Shown here one piece after another: positions 7,508-16,879 of a stretch of DNA of 64,000 nucleotides. Position 1 is the first letter of the stretch, and each line of letters starts with the position of its first letter. This DNA comes from JALZKA01 sp963753385. Lineage in GTDB: Bacteria > Actinomycetota > Thermoleophilia > Solirubrobacterales > 70-9. Made by a program: the position numbers and the translations under genes. The notes below the pieces were generated by a model. It ran no database searches. It saw nothing but the letters and a program-made list of their open reading frames with translations, and had not been told where the DNA came from. The stretch covers positions 62,001-126,000 of the forward strand of contig CAVWCC010000005.1 of assembly GCA_963753385.1 (NCBI GenBank), read 5' to 3'.

Positions 7508-9784
7508 TTCGTCACCTGCCGTCGGCGGTGGCTGGTTCGCGAGCGGGTCGAGGTTCACGGAGTCGCCGTTCAGCTCCGACGGCTCGAGGTCCGGGAGGTC
7601 ACCACAGGCCGCCGGGTCGAGCGGCGCCTCGATCCGGAACATGCTCACCGGCCCGTCGCGCATGACCTCCTCGGCGCCGGGATCCTCACGCGTCCAGAGG
7701 GCCTCCTTGGTGTCGGTCAGGCCTCCGGGCAGGAACGGGTCGTACATCGTCACCACGTAGTCGTAGTCGCCCGCGTTCACCTCCTCGCGCCACGTCTCGC
7801 AGTCCGGGATGCGCAGGTACGCCTCGTCCTCGCCCTTGATCCCGAGCCACTGCACGTGGTTCGAGAGGTCGGTGCCCGAGAACGCGTACTGGTTGAAGAC
7901 GCCCCGAACCCCCGAGATCGCGATCCGCGCGTCGCGCAGGTCCTGCGCCCGGTTGACGGTCTCGCCGATGTTGAGGTCGAGGCTGAGGTGCGTGTAGCGG
8001 CGCTCCAGGTAGTGGCGCTGGAGGAAGAACCCCGCCACCAGCACCCCCAGCGCAACGACCGCGCCGACCGCGAGGAGCGACCGCGGCGTCGCCGCCGGCC
8101 CGAGCCGCCCGCGGGCGGCGAGCCAGCCGCAGGCACAGAACAGCGCGAGGACGAGCACCCCGGCGGCGAGCCCGCCCTTCGTGTGGCCGCCCTCGGGCCA
8201 CTGGACGATCGTCAGCGTAGTGGCCAGCGCGAGCGCCCCGAGGCCCAGCAGGGTGATCGTGCGCCGCTGCTCGGTGGCGCGAAGCGCAGGCAGGCAGGGC
8301 AGGATCGCGAGGCCGATCGCGAGCGCCGGCGCCAGGTAGCGGACGTTCCACTCGAACGCGATCGGCTGGCCCTCCTCCCCGCCGGCGGTGAGCGGCGTGA
8401 AGACGTAGGCGACGGCGGTGAGCAGCGCGACCGCGCCCAGCGCCCTCAGGATCGGCTCGCGCCCGCGCCAGACGGCGTAGGCGCCGCCGGCGACGAGCCC
8501 CACCACAACGAGCGGCCAAAGCGGCCCAAGCTCCTCCGAGAGCTTCGGGAAGAACCAGTCCGACCAGACTTCCGTGTCGTTCCAGTAATGGGCGACCGAG
8601 AAGCCGGGGCGCAGCTCGAACATCCGCTCGGGCGCCGGCAGCCCGAGCGGCCCCCACTCCGTGAACGGGATCGGGTTGCCGACGTGCACCAGGTTCCTCA
8701 GGTACCAGTAGCCGCCCGAGAGGAGCATCGGCAGCGACCACGCCGCCGTCGCCCGCACCCGCTCGCCGCGCGGCGCGATCACGATCACGGCGATCGTCAG
8801 CAGCGCCACCGGCGCGAGGAACGAGAGCTTCGTCCCGGCCGCCAGCCCGGCTGCGGCACCCGCAATCCCTAGCGCCCCCGGCCTAACGGCCGGCCGGCGG
8901 CTCGCAGCTGGTGGCTGGTAGCTGGTAGAGGCAGGGCCGTTTCCACCAGCTACCAGCGACGAGCTACCAGCTGCATATCCATTCACCAAGACCGCCGCGG
9001 CGCACAACAGGAACGCCACCCCCGCAATGTCGTTGAGCGCCTCGCCCGCCTGGAAGTCCGTCATCGTCTCGGCGCCGAGCACCACCGCGGCTCCCAGGAG
9101 CGCCTGCGGCGCGACGCCGTACGGGCGGCCGATCGCCCAGCCGGCCAGCAGGCCGAGGCCGAGGAAGCCCAGGTTCATGAGCGGCGAGAGGAAGTCGCGC
9201 GCGAAGGCCAGAACCGGGATCGCGTGGAGGACCTCGGAGTTCGCCGGGTAGAAGCTCGCGAAGAAGATCGGGTCGAAGAAGTAGAGGTCGCCGAGTGACC
9301 CGGTCTCGACGAACCGCGCGGCGAGCGGCATGTGGTACCAGAGCGAGTCGGCACGGCCCATGCCGCCGGCGATCGCGGTCAGCGTCGGGATCGCCCAGCC
9401 GGCGAAAACCGCCGCCGTCACGATCGCGACGATCCACATGCCCCAGCGCGGCCCGGCCGGCGCGGGCGGCGGCTCCGAGGCCACCCTGCGCTCCCCGAGC
9501 GCGACCCAGGCGACCAACGCCATGAGCACGCACGCGATCGGGTATCCCGCTGCCGTGAAGAGGCCAAACGTGCCGAGCGCCTGGGCGATCACGATCGCGA
9601 GCACCAGGCCGATGACGAGGTCGGCGACCAGCGCCGGCGGCCCCGACCAGCCGCCGAGCAGCGCTCTGCGAGCCCGCAGCGACAGATAGCCGAGGGCCAG
9701 AAGCACCACGGCAAGCCACGCAGCCCCCGCGAGGTAGTCGAACAGCCCGAGCGTGCGCTCGTAGTCCTCGAACCCGGGGCTCAC
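7505..9784 (-). CDS. Multi-membrane GT-C / ArnT-like glycosyltransferase
   Basis: A 759-residue polytopic membrane protein from GTG 9784 with at least ten hydrophobic helices. The first large external loop carries MGRADSLWYHMPLAARFVET, where the acidic and His residues occupy the usual GT-C catalytic loop position. FFDPIFFASFYPANSEVLH follows, as in dolichyl-phosphate-mannose-type or PMT/ArnT-like transferases. The ~110 C-terminal residues are extracytoplasmic (YDYVVTMYDPFLPGG). It probably moves a sugar from a polyprenyl-phosphate donor to an outer acceptor; donor and acceptor cannot be deduced. Residues about 270-305 (YAAGSSSLVAGGNGPASTS...) are encoded by a palindromic repeat and interrupt what should be a conserved membrane region. 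It lies 10 nt downstream of the ftsB-like gene. Confidence 0.78.
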   Translation of the reverse strand: MSPGFEDYERTLGLFDYLAGAAWLAVVLLALGYLSLRARRALLGGWSGPPALVADLVIGLVLAIVIAQALGTFGLFTAAGYPIACVLMALVAWVALGERRVASEPPPAPAGPRWGMWIVAIVTAAVFAGWAIPTLTAIAGGMGRADSLWYHMPLAARFVETGSLGDLYFFDPIFFASFYPANSEVLHAIPVLAFARDFLSPLMNLGFLGLGLLAGWAIGRPYGVAPQALLGAAVVLGAETMTDFQAGEALNDIAGVAFLLCAAAVLVNGYAAGSSSLVAGGNGPASTSYQPPAASRRPAVRPGALGIAGAAAGLAAGTKLSFLAPVALLTIAVIVIAPRGERVRATAAWSLPMLLSGGYWYLRNLVHVGNPIPFTEWGPLGLPAPERMFELRPGFSVAHYWNDTEVWSDWFFPKLSEELGPLWPLVVVGLVAGGAYAVWRGREPILRALGAVALLTAVAYVFTPLTAGGEEGQPIAFEWNVRYLAPALAIGLAILPCLPALRATEQRRTITLLGLGALALATTLTIVQWPEGGHTKGGLAAGVLVLALFCACGWLAARGRLGPAATPRSLLAVGAVVALGVLVAGFFLQRHYLERRYTHLSLDLNIGETVNRAQDLRDARIAISGVRGVFNQYAFSGTDLSNHVQWLGIKGEDEAYLRIPDCETWREEVNAGDYDYVVTMYDPFLPGGLTDTKEALWTREDPGAEEVMRDGPVSMFRIEAPLDPAACGDLPDLEPSELNGDSVNLDPLANQPPPTAGDE
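8904..8974. repeat. Palindromic REP-like insertion inside a coding region
   Basis: A 71-bp segment beginning GCAGCTGGT and ending ACCAGCTGC, with internal repeats of GCTGGTAGCTGGTAG and the complementary CCAGCTACCAGC. The two halves form a long imperfect hairpin. It lies in frame within the GT-C gene and codes for a Ser/Gly/Tyr-rich stretch that breaks an otherwise hydrophobic region. Confidence 0.6.
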
Positions 9785-9794
9785 GGCCGCCCCG

Positions 9795-10145
9795 CTACTC
9801 GTCGGCCTGGCAGCCCTCCGGCGGGCAGATCACGACCGAGCGCTCGTCGGGCTGGATCAGGCCCTGCATGCGCGCGCCGTGCTCCGGGGCGTCGGGGTCC
9901 TCCAGCGTCGCCGCCCGCTCGCGAAGTTCGCGGTTCTCGGTCTTCAGCTCGACGAGCTGAGCGCTCTCCGCCCGCGAGTCCCGCCACGCGTCGACGAAGT
10001 TCACCACCGGATTGATGTAGAGGACCAGGATCGCGAACAGGACCAGGACGAGCGAGACCCTGCCGACGCGATCCCAATTGACCCGCGACGCCGGGCGGCC
10101 GGCGGCTCGCCGGCGCGGGGCGACTCGATACGCGCGTGAGCTCAC
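9795..10145 (-). CDS. FtsB/DivIC-like septum formation initiator
   Basis: A 116-residue bitopic protein. A basic cytoplasmic N-terminus (PRRRAAGRPASR) leads into a single membrane helix (VSLVLVLFAILVLYINPVV, about residues 30-49). A short coiled coil follows (AQLVELKTENRELRERAATL, about 61-80), then a C-terminal tail with ICPPEGC. This is the layout of FtsB/DivIC, which bridges FtsQ/DivIB and FtsL in the divisome outside the membrane. Its place directly downstream of eno (28 nt) is the conserved eno-ftsB linkage and supports the call. Start is GTG 10143-10145. It lacks the longer C-terminal domain of some DivIC proteins. Confidence 0.82.
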   Translation of the reverse strand: MSSRAYRVAPRRRAAGRPASRVNWDRVGRVSLVLVLFAILVLYINPVVNFVDAWRDSRAESAQLVELKTENRELRERAATLEDPDAPEHGARMQGLIQPDERSVVICPPEGCQADE

Positions 10146-10173
10146 GCATCATCGCTTCAACGCCCGCGGCGTC

Positions 10174-11463
10174 TTACCTTCCGCTGAACGCCGAAATGCC
10201 CGGGTATCCGGCGCTGTGACCGAGCTCCTCCTCGATGCGCAGGAGCTGGTTGTACTTGGCGACGCGATCGGACCGCGACGGCGCGCCGGTCTTGATCTGG
10301 CCGACTCCCGTGGCCACCGCGAGGTCGGCGATCGTCGTGTCCTCGGTCTCCCCCGAGCGGTGCGACATCACCGCCGTGTAGCCTGCGTCGCGGGCGATCC
10401 GGATCGACTCGAGCGTCTCGGTGAGGGTCCCGATCTGGTTGACCTTGATCAGGATCGAGTTCGCCACGCCCATGTCGATCCCGCGCTGAAGGCGCTCGGG
10501 ATTGGTGACGAACAGGTCGTCGCCGACGAGCTGGCAGCGCGAGCCGATCCGCTCGGTGAGCGCCTTCCAGCCGTCCCAGTCCTCCTCGTCCATGCCGTCC
10601 TCGATCGAGACGATCGGGTACCGCTCGCAGGCGCTCTGCCAGTACGCGGCGAGCTCGTCCGCGGACAGCGTTCGATCCTCGTGCTCGAGCACGTAGGCGC
10701 TGTCCGAGAAGATCTCGCTGGTCGCCGGGTCGAGCGCGATGAACACATCCTCGCCCGCCTCGTATCCCGCGGCGCCGATCGCGGCGACGAGCGCCTCCAG
10801 GGCAGCCTCGTTCGACTCCAGGTCGGGAGCGAAGCCGCCCTCGTCGCCGACCGCGGTCGAGAGGCCGCGATCGTGCAGGGTCCGCTTCAGCGCGTGGAAG
10901 ACCTCGGTGCCGACGCGAAGGCCCTCGGCGAAGCTCGGCGCTCCGGCGGGGACGACCATGAACTCCTGGAAGTCGATCGAGTTGTCGGCGTGCGCGCCCC
11001 CGTTCAGCACGTTCATCATCGGCACCGGGAGCAGGGTGGGGTCGGACACGCCGGCGAGCCCTGCTACATACCGGTAGAGCGGCAGGCCGGCATCGGCAGC
11101 CGACGCGTGAGCAGCCGCGAGCGACACGCCAAGGATCGCGTTCGCCCCCAGCCGGGACTTGTTCGGAGTGCCGTCGAGCTCGATCATCCTCTGGTCGAGG
11201 GCCGCCTGCTCGGCCGCGTCGGCACCGATGAGCGCCTCGGCGATGTCGCGGTTCGCATGGGCGACAGCCCTGGTGACGCCCTTGCCGGCCCACTTCTCGC
11301 CGTCGTCGCGAAGCTCGGCGGCCTCGAACTCGCCCGTCGACGCCCCGGAGGGCACGGCGGCGCGGCCGGTCGCCCCGGATGTGAGCGTCACCTCGACCTC
11401 GACGGTGGGGTTGCCTCGGGAGTCGAGGATCTGGCGGGCGTGGATGCGTTCGATCTCGGCCAT
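10174..11463 (-). CDS. eno: Enolase (phosphopyruvate hydratase)
   Basis: A full-length 429-residue enolase that interconverts 2-phosphoglycerate and phosphoenolpyruvate in glycolysis. The N-terminal capping domain starts IERIHARQILDSRGNPTVEV and includes the mobile loop SGASTGEFEA. The barrel carries GDEGGFAPDLESN, the Mg-binding SIEDGMDEEDWDGW and DDLFVTN, the catalytic-lysine segment ILIKVNQIGTLTET, and the signature SHRSGETEDTTIADLAV with GQIKTGAPSRSDR. It starts at ATG 11461-11463, just 2 nt after the mazG stop, so it is in the mfd-ppiC-mazG-eno-ftsB string. Nothing unusual is seen. Confidence 0.97.
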   Translation of the reverse strand: MAEIERIHARQILDSRGNPTVEVEVTLTSGATGRAAVPSGASTGEFEAAELRDDGEKWAGKGVTRAVAHANRDIAEALIGADAAEQAALDQRMIELDGTPNKSRLGANAILGVSLAAAHASAADAGLPLYRYVAGLAGVSDPTLLPVPMMNVLNGGAHADNSIDFQEFMVVPAGAPSFAEGLRVGTEVFHALKRTLHDRGLSTAVGDEGGFAPDLESNEAALEALVAAIGAAGYEAGEDVFIALDPATSEIFSDSAYVLEHEDRTLSADELAAYWQSACERYPIVSIEDGMDEEDWDGWKALTERIGSRCQLVGDDLFVTNPERLQRGIDMGVANSILIKVNQIGTLTETLESIRIARDAGYTAVMSHRSGETEDTTIADLAVATGVGQIKTGAPSRSDRVAKYNQLLRIEEELGHSAGYPGISAFSGR

Positions 11464-11465
11464 CG

Positions 11466-12128
11466 TCAGGCGGCGGGGGATTCTGGCAGGACGGCTCGGC
11501 GTGCCGCCGCCCGCACCGCGAGCTCGGGATCGATGCCGAGGCGCCGGGCGATCCGCACCACCTCGAGCAGGAGGTCGCCGATCCAGCGCTCGGCCCGCTC
11601 GCGCCCCGCGTCGCCCGCGACCCGGGTGCCGCCGCCCTCGGGATCCGCGCGGCGAAGCAGCTTGCGCGCGTAGAGCAGGCCCGGCAGGTTCTCGGGCACG
11701 TCTGCGAACTGATCGTCGGCGCCCCTGCCCTCGATCTCGCGCTTGATGCGGTCCCAGTTCGCCAGGACCTCGCGGGTCGTGCCCGGGTCGCCCTCCGCCA
11801 GGAGCTCGCGTGCCTCGCTCTCCTCGAACACATGCGGGTGGCGTCGGATCAGCTTCGCCGTCATGCCTTCAGCGACCTGCGCGAGGTCGCCCGCGCCCCG
11901 CTCCTCGAGGAGCAGCGCGAGGAAGTGGACCTGAAAGAGCACGTCGCCGAGCTCGTCCAGGAGCTTCTCGTCGTCACCCGCAGCCGCCGCGTCGGCCAAC
12001 TCGTACGCCTCCTCGACCGTGTGCGGCACGATCGAGCGCTCGTCCTGCTCGCGGTCCCACGGACATTCGACCCGGAGCCGGCGAGTGATCTCGTCGAGCC
12101 GGGCGAGCGCGGAGGCTGCGTCCGACAC
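11466..12128 (-). CDS. mazG: MazG-family nucleoside triphosphate pyrophosphohydrolase
   Basis: A 220-residue protein that hydrolyses (d)NTPs to NMP and pyrophosphate, a house-cleaning role. It shows the MazG hallmarks RLRVECPWDREQDERSIVPH and the EEAYEL ... ELGDVLFQVHFLA metal-binding helices around residues 34-66. A second helical block (GMTAKLIRRHPHVFE, NWDRIKREIEG) follows. I chose GTG 12126-12128, which overlaps the TAG of the upstream gene by one base (TAGTG), a common coupled start. A longer frame to 12335 only adds Pro/Arg-rich out-of-frame sequence from the neighbouring gene. It lies between ppiC and eno. Confidence 0.93.
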   Translation of the reverse strand: MSDAASALARLDEITRRLRVECPWDREQDERSIVPHTVEEAYELADAAAAGDDEKLLDELGDVLFQVHFLALLLEERGAGDLAQVAEGMTAKLIRRHPHVFEESEARELLAEGDPGTTREVLANWDRIKREIEGRGADDQFADVPENLPGLLYARKLLRRADPEGGGTRVAGDAGRERAERWIGDLLLEVVRIARRLGIDPELAVRAAARRAVLPESPAA

Positions 12129-13444
12129 TACGGCGCGGCCGGTGGCGCTGCGCCCGGAGGAGCGGTCCCCGGCGGAACGGTCCCCGGCGGGGCGCCCGGG
12201 ATCGTCTGCGTGCCCGGCGGGAGCGCCGGCACGGGCGCCGTCACGCCCTGCGGGCCCTGGGGCAGTCCGGTCGCGGCCGGGTCGCCTGCGGCCGAGGGCG
12301 GAACCGGCCGCGTCGAGGGGACGGGCGCGGGGCAACCCTCCGTGGGCTCCCCTGTGGTCGGGTCGGTGGCCGGCTCCTCGCCGTCATCGTCGCCGCTGCA
12401 CGCGTCGGGCGGCGGCGGCGCGTTGCCGCAGCGGTCGATCGCGTAATCCTCGGCGCAGACAGTCCGGACGCGCCACCTGGCGAGGAAGTCTGCCTGGTAC
12501 TCGGTCGCGAGCCGCTGCTGCTCGGCGCTCGCCAGGGTCTGCTCGATCTGCTGCTTGGTCTGGTCGTCGAGCGGCTGGGTCGAGGCCTCGTTGATCGCGT
12601 CCACCTGGATCACGTAGAAGCCCGCGTCGGTCCCAATCGGCCCGACGACCTCGCCCTCGGGCGCGGTGAAGATCGACTGGTCGAGCAGGGCATCGTTCTG
12701 GCCCTCGACGACGCCCTGGCGCAGGCCGCCGAGCCCGGAGGTCGCCTCATCGGTCGAGAACTCCCTCGCCACCTTCTTCCAGTTCTCCGGGGAGTTGTCC
12801 TCGGAGAGCTGGTCGAACGCCTCCTGGGCCTCGGCCTGGTCCGGAGTCAGGATCTGGCGGACGTCGCGCGTCTCCGGCGTCTGGAACTGCTCGATGTTCT
12901 CGTCGTAGTAGTCCTCGACCTCTTCATCAGGGATGTCGGGCGCCTCGGTTCCGATCACGTCCTCCTGGATCCGCTGCGAGAGGAGTTGCAGCTCGACCCT
13001 CGCGAGCGCGTCCTCGTCGGAGAAACTGGACTGCTCCAGGAACCGGTCGAACTGCTTCTGGCCGCCGAACTGGTCCTCGATGATCGTCTCGAGCTCGTCG
13101 TTGATCGCGGTATCGGTGACCTCGATGCCGAGCTCCTCGGCCTCGCCTGCGACCCAGCGCGAGAGCAGGAGGTCGGCCATCGCCGTCTCCTTCAGCAGGT
13201 CGTACTGTGGCGTCCCCGGGGCCGGTGCCTCAGCGATCTGCTGGCGAGCGGCCGCCTGTTCGAGCGCGGCGTCGAACTGCTCCTGGCTGATCTCGCCCTC
13301 GGGCGCGTCCTCGACGTACGCGACGAGGTCGTCGCTCGGCAATGACGGCTTGCCGACGCCGCTGGTCGCGGCGACCAGCACGACGATGCCGACCAGAAGG
13401 ACGGCAAAGACGATCCCTGCGGTTCTCTTGGACCCCTTGAGCAT
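12128..13444 (-). CDS. Membrane-anchored parvulin-type peptidyl-prolyl isomerase (PpiC/SurA family) with Pro-rich tail
   Basis: A 438-residue extracytoplasmic protein. A signal anchor (TAGIVFAVLLVGIVVLVAAT, residues 8-27) is followed by a SurA-like N-terminal helical chaperone region and a parvulin domain around residues 190-300 (QTPETRDVRQILT, WKKVAREFSTDEATSGLGGL, PIGTDAGFYVIQVD). After a Cys-containing segment (RTVCAEDYAIDRCGNAP), the last ~100 residues are low-complexity Pro/Gly (PPGTVPPGTAPPGAAPP) built on short DNA repeats and may span the cell wall. It probably helps fold secreted proteins. A TAGGTT -10-like box at 13454-13459, overlapping the mfd stop, precedes the ATG. The stop overlaps the mazG GTG. 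Confidence 0.88.
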   Translation of the reverse strand: MLKGSKRTAGIVFAVLLVGIVVLVAATSGVGKPSLPSDDLVAYVEDAPEGEISQEQFDAALEQAAARQQIAEAPAPGTPQYDLLKETAMADLLLSRWVAGEAEELGIEVTDTAINDELETIIEDQFGGQKQFDRFLEQSSFSDEDALARVELQLLSQRIQEDVIGTEAPDIPDEEVEDYYDENIEQFQTPETRDVRQILTPDQAEAQEAFDQLSEDNSPENWKKVAREFSTDEATSGLGGLRQGVVEGQNDALLDQSIFTAPEGEVVGPIGTDAGFYVIQVDAINEASTQPLDDQTKQQIEQTLASAEQQRLATEYQADFLARWRVRTVCAEDYAIDRCGNAPPPPDACSGDDDGEEPATDPTTGEPTEGCPAPVPSTRPVPPSAAGDPAATGLPQGPQGVTAPVPALPPGTQTIPGAPPGTVPPGTAPPGAAPPAAP

Positions 13445-13456
13445 CGGCGCGGAAAC

Positions 13457-16400
13457 CTATCGGGATTGAACCAGTGCGGGCTCAGTGGCAGGTAAAGACT
13501 CGACCAGAGCGAGCAGCGCGGCGAGCCGCGGGCCCGGCTCGTCGGGCACGCGAAGCGACAGTGTCCGCTTCGACGTTTCGTAGATCGCCTCGGGCGTCCG
13601 CTCGCGGATCGTGGCCACCTCTCCGGACTCGAGCTCGAGCGGGGAGATCGAGAGACGGCCGCCCCGGACCTCGGCGACGCGACCGTCGCGGCGGCCGATC
13701 TCGATCCGCGCCCGCTGCAGCTCGAGCAGCGCCTCGACGGGCTCGGGGACCGGGCCGAAGCGGTCGCGGAGCTCCTCGCGCAGGGCGCGCAGCTCGCCGG
13801 GCTCGCGCGCGGCGGCGATCCGGCGGTGGAGCTCGATCTTCGCCGCCTCGAACGGGATGAAGTCAGACGGCACGTAGGCGGAGACGTCCACGTCCACCCG
13901 CACCTGGGCCTCCGGCGCGGCCTCATCCTCGCCCGTGCGCACCGCCTCGGTTGCCTCCTCGAGCATCGTCAGGTAGAGCTCGAACCCGATCGCCGCGACG
14001 TGGCCCGACTGCTCGTCGCCGAGCAGGTCACCGGCGCCGCGCAGCTCCAGATCCCGCATCGCGATCGCGAAGCCGGAGCCGAGCTCCGTGTGGTCCGAGA
14101 GCGTCGCGAGCCGCGCGGACGCCTCGGGCGAGAGCGCCTCCTCCGTCGGGTGCAGCATGTAGGCGAACGCCCGCTCGCGAGAGCGGCCGACGCGCCCTCG
14201 GATCTGGTACGACTGCGCGAGTCCCAGCAGGTCGGCTCGCTCGACGATCAGCGTGTTCGCCTGGGGGATGTCGAGGCCCGACTCGATGATCGTGGTCGCC
14301 ACCAGGCAGTCGGCGTCGCCTCGCAGGAACGAGAGCATCGTCTCCTCGAGGTCGGCGCTCTCCATCTGCCCGTGCGCCTCGGCGAACCGGACCCCGGGGG
14401 CGAGCGCTCGCAGCCGCTCCGCCATCTCGTGGAGGGTGTCGATCCGGTTGTGGAGGAAGAACACCTGGCCCTCGCGGTCGACCTCGCGCCGGATCGCCCT
14501 GGCGACGAGCTCCTCGTCGTAGGGGCCGACGTAGGTCCGGATCGGCCGCCTGCCCTCGGGCGGCGTCTCGATGACAGAGATGTCGCGCAGCCCGGCAAGA
14601 CTCATCTGGAGCGTCCTGGGGATCGGCGTCGCCGATAGTGACAGCACGTCCACCCGCAGCTTCAGCTGCCGCAGGAGCTCCTTCTGCCTGACGCCAAACC
14701 GCTGCTCCTCGTCGATGATCAGGAGCCCCAGGTCCTTGGCGCGGACGTCGCGCGAGAGCAGCCGGTGCGTGCCGATCAGGACGTCGACGCGACCGTCGGC
14801 GAACCCGGCGAGCGTTGCCCGCACTTCGGCGGGCTTGCGCAGGCGCGAGACCACCTCGACCTCGAACGGCAGCTCCTTGAAGCGCTCGCGGAACGTGCCC
14901 AGATGCTGCTGGGCCAGCACCGTGGTCGGCACCAGCATCATCACCTGCTTGCCGGCCTCGGCGGCCTTGCAGGCCGCGCGCAGGGCGACCTCGGTCTTGC
15001 CGTAGCCGACGTCACCGCAGATCAGGCGGTCCATCGGGTTGTCCGACTCCATGTCGGCCCGCGTGGCCTCGATCGCCTCGAGCTGGTCCGCCGTCTCCCG
15101 GTAGGGGAACGCGCGCTCGAGCTGCAGTGCCCACTCGCCGTCCGGGTCGAACGCGTGACCCCGGCGGGCCGCCCGCTCCGCGTAGAGGTTCAGGAGCTCG
15201 CCGGCGAGCTCGCGGGCAGCGCGGCGGGCCCGGGCCTTGATCGAGTCCCAGCGCTTCGAGCCCAGCGCCGAGAGCTGCGGAGCCTCGCCGCCGACCCCCA
15301 CGTAGCGGGTGATCTTTGCGAGCTGTTCCGTCGGGGCGAACACGCGGTCCGAGTTGCGGTACTCGAGCTCGAGGTAGTCGCGAGTGACGCCGGCCACGGT
15401 CTTCGTCTCGAAGCCGGCGAAGCGCGCGATCCCGTGGTCGGCGTGGACGACGTGGTCGCCTACCCCGAGGTCGGCCATCGAGGCCAGCGATCCGCGCACG
15501 ACCGGCTCGGCGGCGCGACGGCGGTGGACGAGCTTGCGCCACGGATAGACGGCGAGCTTCAGCGACGGGGCGACGAACCCCTCCCCCACGCGCGCTTCGG
15601 CGAACTGGACGCTCGGCTCCGCCGGCAGCACGGCCCCGAGCAGGTGGGCCTCGAGCCGTTGGAGGTTGAACCGGGCCCGCTCCGCCTCGCCACGATGGTC
15701 GAAGGCAACGACGACCCGGTAGCCGGAGCGCAGCTCGCGCTCCAGCTGCGGCTCGGCCTCGCCGATCGAGCGCGCCGCGGAAGCCGGCGCCTGGGCCCTG
15801 ATCGAGATCCCGCCGTCGTCGCTTGCCAGCGAACTCAGGCGCAGGCGCGCGCGTGCCGCGAGTGGCTCCGCGACGTCGACGTAGAGGCGGCGCGCGTCTG
15901 CATCGTGCATCGCGGCCGTCACGTCCTCCCAGTGTGTGCGGAGCGCGGGGTCGATCTCCTCGGCGGCGGCGATGACGAACGCGGTGTCGTCGCCGATCAC
16001 GTCGAGCGGAGGACGGAAGGAATCGATCGGCAACAGCTCGGCCAGGTCGGGTCGCTCGCCGTCCTCGAGCGAGGCCTCCGCGAGCAAGCGGTGCTCGGTG
16101 GCGAGCTCGGCGGCGGGCGCGAGCTCGATGCGCTCGACCTCGCCGAGCGAGCGCTGGGTGAAAGTGGAGAACCACCGCATCGACTCGATCTCGTCGCCGA
16201 ACAGCTCGAGCCGAGCGGCGCGCTCCTCGGTTGCGGGGAACACGTCGAGGATGTCGCCGCGCATCGCGAACTGCCCGCGCGCCTCGACCTGGTCGACGCG
16301 CTCGTAGCCGGCCTCGACGAGGAGCTCGGACGTGAAGCCGAGGTCGATCTCCTCCCCGCGTGCGAGGGCGAAGCCCTCGGGGCGCAGGGACGCGTCGGGG

Positions 16401-16807
16401 ACCGCCTCCGCAAGCGCGACGGCGCTCGCGACGACCACAGGCGGGTCGTCGGCGTCGGTCGCGACCAGGGCGTCCAGTGCCGCGATCCGGAGGCCGACCA
16501 GGTGCGGCGGCGGGGCAATGTGCGACGCGTAGCCCGTACCTCGCGACGGGTAGTAATGGACGCGCCGCGGAGCAAGGTAGGCGCCGAGCTCACGGGCCAG
16601 GTCCCGGGCGCCGATGTCGTCGGCCGCAACGACCACCACCGGCACACCGCCGAGCGCCTCGGGGTCCTCGGCCAAGGCCGCGATCAGGTACGGCTGGATC
16701 GCCGCCGACGCGTGCGCCTCGCCCCCACCGGGCCGCGTCGCGGCAGCCGCCAGCGCGCGGAAATCACTATCCGCGGAGGTGAGCTCCAGCAACGGGCGCA
16801 ATGTCAC
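13457..16807 (-). CDS. mfd: Transcription-repair coupling factor
   Basis: A full-length 1116-residue Mfd, which removes RNA polymerase stalled at DNA lesions and recruits UvrA. The N-terminal UvrB-homology modules (about 1-400) are followed by the RNA-polymerase-interaction domain (VGDHVVHADHGIARFAGFET, RVFAPTEQLAKITRYVG). The helicase core has Walker A GDVGYGKTEVALRAA near residue 600, Walker B LLIIDEEQRFGV and LSLSATPIPRTLQMSL. The second RecA-like lobe has IIESGLDIPQANTLIVERAD and the QIRGRVGRS motif. The TRCF C-terminal domain includes ELRGAGDLLGDEQSGH. Start GTG 16805-16807 has a TAGCCT -10-like box 9 nt upstream (16817-16822), consistent with a leaderless or very short leader transcript. 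Confidence 0.97.
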   Translation of the reverse strand: MTLRPLLELTSADSDFRALAAAATRPGGGEAHASAAIQPYLIAALAEDPEALGGVPVVVVAADDIGARDLARELGAYLAPRRVHYYPSRGTGYASHIAPPPHLVGLRIAALDALVATDADDPPVVVASAVALAEAVPDASLRPEGFALARGEEIDLGFTSELLVEAGYERVDQVEARGQFAMRGDILDVFPATEERAARLELFGDEIESMRWFSTFTQRSLGEVERIELAPAAELATEHRLLAEASLEDGERPDLAELLPIDSFRPPLDVIGDDTAFVIAAAEEIDPALRTHWEDVTAAMHDADARRLYVDVAEPLAARARLRLSSLASDDGGISIRAQAPASAARSIGEAEPQLERELRSGYRVVVAFDHRGEAERARFNLQRLEAHLLGAVLPAEPSVQFAEARVGEGFVAPSLKLAVYPWRKLVHRRRAAEPVVRGSLASMADLGVGDHVVHADHGIARFAGFETKTVAGVTRDYLELEYRNSDRVFAPTEQLAKITRYVGVGGEAPQLSALGSKRWDSIKARARRAARELAGELLNLYAERAARRGHAFDPDGEWALQLERAFPYRETADQLEAIEATRADMESDNPMDRLICGDVGYGKTEVALRAACKAAEAGKQVMMLVPTTVLAQQHLGTFRERFKELPFEVEVVSRLRKPAEVRATLAGFADGRVDVLIGTHRLLSRDVRAKDLGLLIIDEEQRFGVRQKELLRQLKLRVDVLSLSATPIPRTLQMSLAGLRDISVIETPPEGRRPIRTYVGPYDEELVARAIRREVDREGQVFFLHNRIDTLHEMAERLRALAPGVRFAEAHGQMESADLEETMLSFLRGDADCLVATTIIESGLDIPQANTLIVERADLLGLAQSYQIRGRVGRSRERAFAYMLHPTEEALSPEASARLATLSDHTELGSGFAIAMRDLELRGAGDLLGDEQSGHVAAIGFELYLTMLEEATEAVRTGEDEAAPEAQVRVDVDVSAYVPSDFIPFEAAKIELHRRIAAAREPGELRALREELRDRFGPVPEPVEALLELQRARIEIGRRDGRVAEVRGGRLSISPLELESGEVATIRERTPEAIYETSKRTLSLRVPDEPGPRLAALLALVESLPATEPALVQSR

Positions 16808-16850
16808 GGACGCATGAGGCTAGCCACCACGTGAACTGGCGCAGCCCGCG

Positions 16851-16879
16851 ACTGAGGGGTGGTCGCGGAATGCCTCAGT
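16851..16879 (-). terminator. Possible intrinsic terminator hairpin after the enoyl-CoA hydratase gene
   Basis: An inverted repeat ACTGAGG/CCTCAGT (7-bp arms, 15-nt loop) starts directly after the stop codon of the crotonase gene at 16880 and precedes the mfd start. There is no U tract, as is common in GC-rich actinobacteria, so the assignment is tentative. Confidence 0.35.

Noticed and set aside
14765..16834. A 689-codon plus-strand open frame
   Set aside because: Antisense to mfd; composition is typical of a shadow frame and there is no recognisable domain.
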